Shown piece after piece: positions 61,500 through 64,000 of a stretch of 64,000 nucleotides of DNA. The position numbers and the translations under genes were made by a program. The notes under the pieces are model-generated. The model saw only the letters and a program-made list of their open reading frames with translations, was not told the origin of the DNA and searched no databases. Where the stretch lies: contig JAIKXV010000123.1 in the NCBI GenBank assembly GCA_024683935.1, positions 62,001 to 126,000 on the forward strand. The letters are read 5' to 3'. This DNA comes from Lachnospiraceae bacterium. GTDB lineage: Bacteria > Bacillota_A > Clostridia > Lachnospirales > Lachnospiraceae. The first letter of the stretch is position 1. Every line of letters begins with the position of its first letter.

Positions 61500-63561
61500 C
61501 TGCTTTCCTGAGTTTAGCGTTTGCAGTATCAAATCTCGCCTTGTACTTAAGGGAAGAGCCGTCTCCGTACATCTCTATCGACAGGTCGTCAAGATCCGTG
61601 CTTACCAGTCCGAGATGTGTGAAGCCCTTCGCTATCGGAAGTATATCACCGTTTCCGAGAGGCTGTCCGTCCTTTGTAAGTATGCGGTAGCTCTGTATGC
61701 CTTCGCCGTTATCCGGCTTCAGGGTTATCGTGGTAAGTCCGGTAACCTGGCTGGTGGTCACATCATAGGTGCCGACAACACCGGTCTCGTCCTTATTCAC
61801 ATCCCTCTTCGTGGTTATGTTCAGAACTCCCGATTCCACACCGGGATCGATCTTGCAGTCATCCACGAATTCTTCGCCGTTATAGAGACGGATCTTTACT
61901 TCATCCACCTTGTCCTTTGAAAGGGCGAGGTGCCTCAAAGGCTTGTCTATGGCGGTTCTCTCGCCTATCAGTTTGTTATCGCACCAGAGTTCGTAATCCG
62001 TTATCGGTGTCGGGAAGTCCTCCGGAATATAGATACTGAGCTCAAAGAGCTCTCTCTGGATAATGGACTTCAGGTAGTACATGGCGTCCTTGCTGTCCTT
62101 CTGAACGTAGCTCTCTCCGACTACAGCTGTCTGGAGATCCGCGTCCGTTCCGGAAAGAAGTGCGCTTATTCCTCCGCAGGTCTGCCTGTCAAAGGAATAG
62201 AGGGTGGTGGTATAGAGCTTCATCGTATCGAGAAGGCTGTTCTGCAGATCCTCGTACGCCTCCTGCTCCGTATCGTACTCCTCCTGGGTCATCTGGCCCT
62301 GACGGTTCTTCACCGCATAGACCTTCATGTCCTTTTCCTTCTGGTCAATGTCCTTTAAGTACTGCTGGTAGGAATTCTTTATCGAAATATAGTTATTAAA
62401 GCTGTCTTCTATACCCTGATCCAGCTCTTCCTTTGCAGCTTCCGCATCCTTCCTGGCCGCCACATAATCAAGGACGTTCTGGTAGAGGACATAGGGGTCA
62501 TCCTCTATATATCTGGTACCGTCGAGGGAGCCCTTGAACCAGAGCCTCGGGATCTTTATGAAAAGTATCCTTTTCTTTCCCTCCCAGTAGCTGTCTATCT
62601 TGTCAAGGAAGGACTTGTAGCTCTTCTTAAAGGCTTTGGAGCTGACATCCTGTCCGTTTAATGCCGCATTCACGTATCCGGATATCATATTGATATCGCC
62701 GCCGTACCAGTTCTGCATCAGGCTGTAATTCGTCTGCAGCTCCATCTTCGCGGTGGTGGCTGCCATGCAGGCCTCGTAGTAGGTCTCGTCCCTGTCCTCG
62801 GTATAGGTCTTCAGGGCATCCAGTGAGGAACGGTCGATAACCGCTTCCACAAAGGGTTTCTCGAATTTATATCCTGTAGTGACATCGATCCCTAAAGTCT
62901 TCGACATCTTTTTAAGCTTCGCTTCCAGATTCCGTCTGTCGCTTGCTATCTTATTTTTAAGCGTGTCCGCCTTTTTCTGCTGTCTGTCTATATCCGACTG
63001 GTTCGCTTCGCCGAGCTTCAGCCTCGCCTTGTTATGGGCTATGCCCTTTTCCAGATCCTCGAGCCTCTTGCCGCTGAAAGCCAGGTTCTCCTGGAGGGAA
63101 ACTATCTCGGTAAAGAGGTTATTCACACTTTCATTTACCGAAAATACCGTATCCTGCATCTTGTGCTGGGCTACATTTATCTCCGATGCGAGCTTTACCG
63201 GCTTGAACTGGAATTCCGAAGCCTCCGCAAAGTTCGGCTTGGTCGGAAACTTAAAGGAGAGAAGCGGTGACCAGCGGAAGGTGGACATATTCTTCTGCTT
63301 TAAGTTCAGTCCCTTTATCGCACTGTCCCTGGCTGCCTGCTTGGAATATACGGAGTTCTCCGCAGATTCGTAGGCAGAGCTGTTTTCCAGCGCCAGCTTC
63401 CGGCAGTCCTTCATTTTAAGGACCTTATCTGCCGCAAAGGCCGGACTCACGGAAGAAAGGACTGTCGTTACCGTTATTCCAAAAGCTATCGACAGCGCCT
63501 GAAGCCTTCTTATGATCTTTTTATGCGGCGTCGTCGTCAGCGCCACTGTCCATGATCTCAT
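61492..63561 (-). CDS. Secreted TolC-like helical protein
   Basis: About 689 residues. The start is uncertain: ATG 63597, ATG 63561 or a GTG a little later; all overlap the previous gene. A signal peptide follows (LQALSIAFGITVTTVLSSVS then PAFA, cleavage before ADKV). The main part is long helices with the outer-membrane efflux protein pattern (LEDLEKGIAHNKARLKLGEA, then NQSDIDRQQKKADTLKNK). The last ~180 residues are beta-rich domains. TolC-like proteins are unexpected in a single-membrane cell; some Clostridia have them as wall-associated proteins. Here it may form a wall-spanning tube or scaffold for the injection system; inference. Confidence 0.65.
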   Translation of the reverse strand: MRSWTVALTTTPHKKIIRRLQALSIAFGITVTTVLSSVSPAFAADKVLKMKDCRKLALENSSAYESAENSVYSKQAARDSAIKGLNLKQKNMSTFRWSPLLSFKFPTKPNFAEASEFQFKPVKLASEINVAQHKMQDTVFSVNESVNNLFTEIVSLQENLAFSGKRLEDLEKGIAHNKARLKLGEANQSDIDRQQKKADTLKNKIASDRRNLEAKLKKMSKTLGIDVTTGYKFEKPFVEAVIDRSSLDALKTYTEDRDETYYEACMAATTAKMELQTNYSLMQNWYGGDINMISGYVNAALNGQDVSSKAFKKSYKSFLDKIDSYWEGKKRILFIKIPRLWFKGSLDGTRYIEDDPYVLYQNVLDYVAARKDAEAAKEELDQGIEDSFNNYISIKNSYQQYLKDIDQKEKDMKVYAVKNRQGQMTQEEYDTEQEAYEDLQNSLLDTMKLYTTTLYSFDRQTCGGISALLSGTDADLQTAVVGESYVQKDSKDAMYYLKSIIQRELFELSIYIPEDFPTPITDYELWCDNKLIGERTAIDKPLRHLALSKDKVDEVKIRLYNGEEFVDDCKIDPGVESGVLNITTKRDVNKDETGVVGTYDVTTSQVTGLTTITLKPDNGEGIQSYRILTKDGQPLGNGDILPIAKGFTHLGLVSTDLDDLSIEMYGDGSSLKYKARFDTANAKLRKADE

Positions 63562-64000
63562 AAAATTCGAAGTGTCCGCCCTTTTGATTGCATACAAAGG
63601 AGTACACCAGATCTCCTTTATTGAATGTATATATATATACGTTGTAGGTATCGTCTATGGCATTTATTATGATGTCATCGGAATAGTTTTCCGTGGTATC
63701 CATCTTTACCCTGCCGTTAAGGGTATGTCTGCTGTTATTCAGGATATTTATAGCCACTGCCTCCGGCATGATGACCGCGGAATTTCCCTCATAAACCGGC
63801 TCTCCGAAGATGGACTTCAGTTCGCTTATCTCGTCCGCGCTCTTCTCACCGGTACGGAACTCGTCGGAAAGAATGTAAACCGCCTGAACCTTCTCGGAAT
63901 CATCCGATGCACCGCCGTCGCTTGACGCATAGTAAAGCGCATTGATGTCATTCATCAGTACCGCAAAATCGGTGCCTATATTTTCATTCTCCTCATAGAG
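63521..64000 (-). CDS. Unknown protein, N-terminus beyond window edge
   Basis: The frame is open to the window edge; 159 residues are visible, ending SGADDDAA. An internal ATG exists at 63955 but the frame continues above it (LYEENENIGTDFAVL), so the true start probably lies outside. Mixed alpha/beta content, no membrane helix in the visible part, no family recognised. The stop overlaps the start of the TolC-like gene, so it belongs to the same operon. Confidence 0.6.
   Translation of the reverse strand, partial: LYEENENIGTDFAVLMNDINALYYASSDGGASDDSEKVQAVYILSDEFRTGEKSADEISELKSIFGEPVYEGNSAVIMPEAVAINILNNSRHTLNGRVKMDTTENYSDDIIINAIDDTYNVYIYTFNKGDLVYSFVCNQKGGHFEFYEIMDSGADDDAA

Noticed and set aside
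33284..64000. Prophage or R-type tailocin
   Set aside because: No lysis cassette, integrase or head genes in the window, and DUF4255, DUF4280, DUF6760 and Afp15-like ATPases mark the extracellular injection class; the right flank is not visible, so some doubt stays.
33284..64000. Type VI secretion system
   Set aside because: One full-length sheath rather than a TssB/TssC pair, and no TssJLM, TssK or ClpV-type genes.

Overview
The window looks like the chromosome of a low-to-middle GC Clostridia, most likely a Lachnospiraceae (Butyrivibrio/Roseburia-like). Reasons: the rpmE-DUF1385-prmC-prfA order, strong AGGAGG-type ribosome sites, several TTG starts, a single-membrane style set of HD-GYP, EAL and SpoIIE signalling proteins, and an N-terminally fused HATPase-type dicarboxylate symporter present twice. 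The genus is inference. No rRNA, tRNA, CRISPR array or insertion sequence was seen.

Bases 1-16,700, all on the minus strand, are housekeeping and accessory genes. They comprise the release factor and L31 group (1-2899), a symporter, trpG/trpE with their own promoter (3029-6781), an HD-GYP membrane protein (6899-8995), a decayed aarF/ubiB-like kinase pseudogene with small membrane ORFs beside it (9019-11121), an ABC exporter with a CmpB-like membrane protein (11200-14423), a lipoprotein, and an EAL-PAS protein.

Bases 16,700-29,200 hold the second symporter, a 1202-residue charged protein of unknown function, a GNAT protein, a PreA-like oxidoreductase, a CPA1 antiporter, a ClC protein and a SpoIIE-type phosphatase. 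Two copies of an intergenic repeat with short terminal inverted repeats lie at 18426-18588 and 28918-29147.

Bases 29,184-33,261 are the only plus-strand transcription unit. A good sigma-A promoter drives a 1115-residue unknown protein whose frame is broken at a run of ten A, followed by a YbjN-like small protein. I read these as a possible cargo and chaperone pair.

Bases 33,284-64,000, all minus strand, form one long gene cluster for a contractile injection system of the extracellular (Afp/PVC-like) class. In transcription order it has: a partial ORF at the right edge; a secreted TolC-like helical protein; a membrane-anchored protein with a Gly/Asp linker and an EF-hand-like loop; the terminator protein (DUF4255); an unknown beta-rich protein; a PAAR-like tip (DUF4280); a single sheath; the tube; a small zinc-ribbon assembly protein; DUF6760; a second tube protein with a repetitive tail; a 627-residue helical protein (possible tape measure); two CIS tube/adaptor proteins; gpD and gpV (a split spike); gp25; two baseplate-J proteins; and a gpI-like protein. 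Then comes an unusual control cassette: a STAS protein, an FtsE-like ATPase with no FtsX, a membrane HATPase lacking a visible phospho-acceptor histidine, a membrane SH3b protein and a small protein. Two tandem AAA+ ATPases (Afp15-like) end it.

The most interesting reading is an envelope-linked, partner-switch-controlled injection system in a monoderm gut or rumen bacterium, with candidate cargo and chaperone immediately next to it. The structural assignment is strong; the envelope anchoring, control and cargo ideas are inference.
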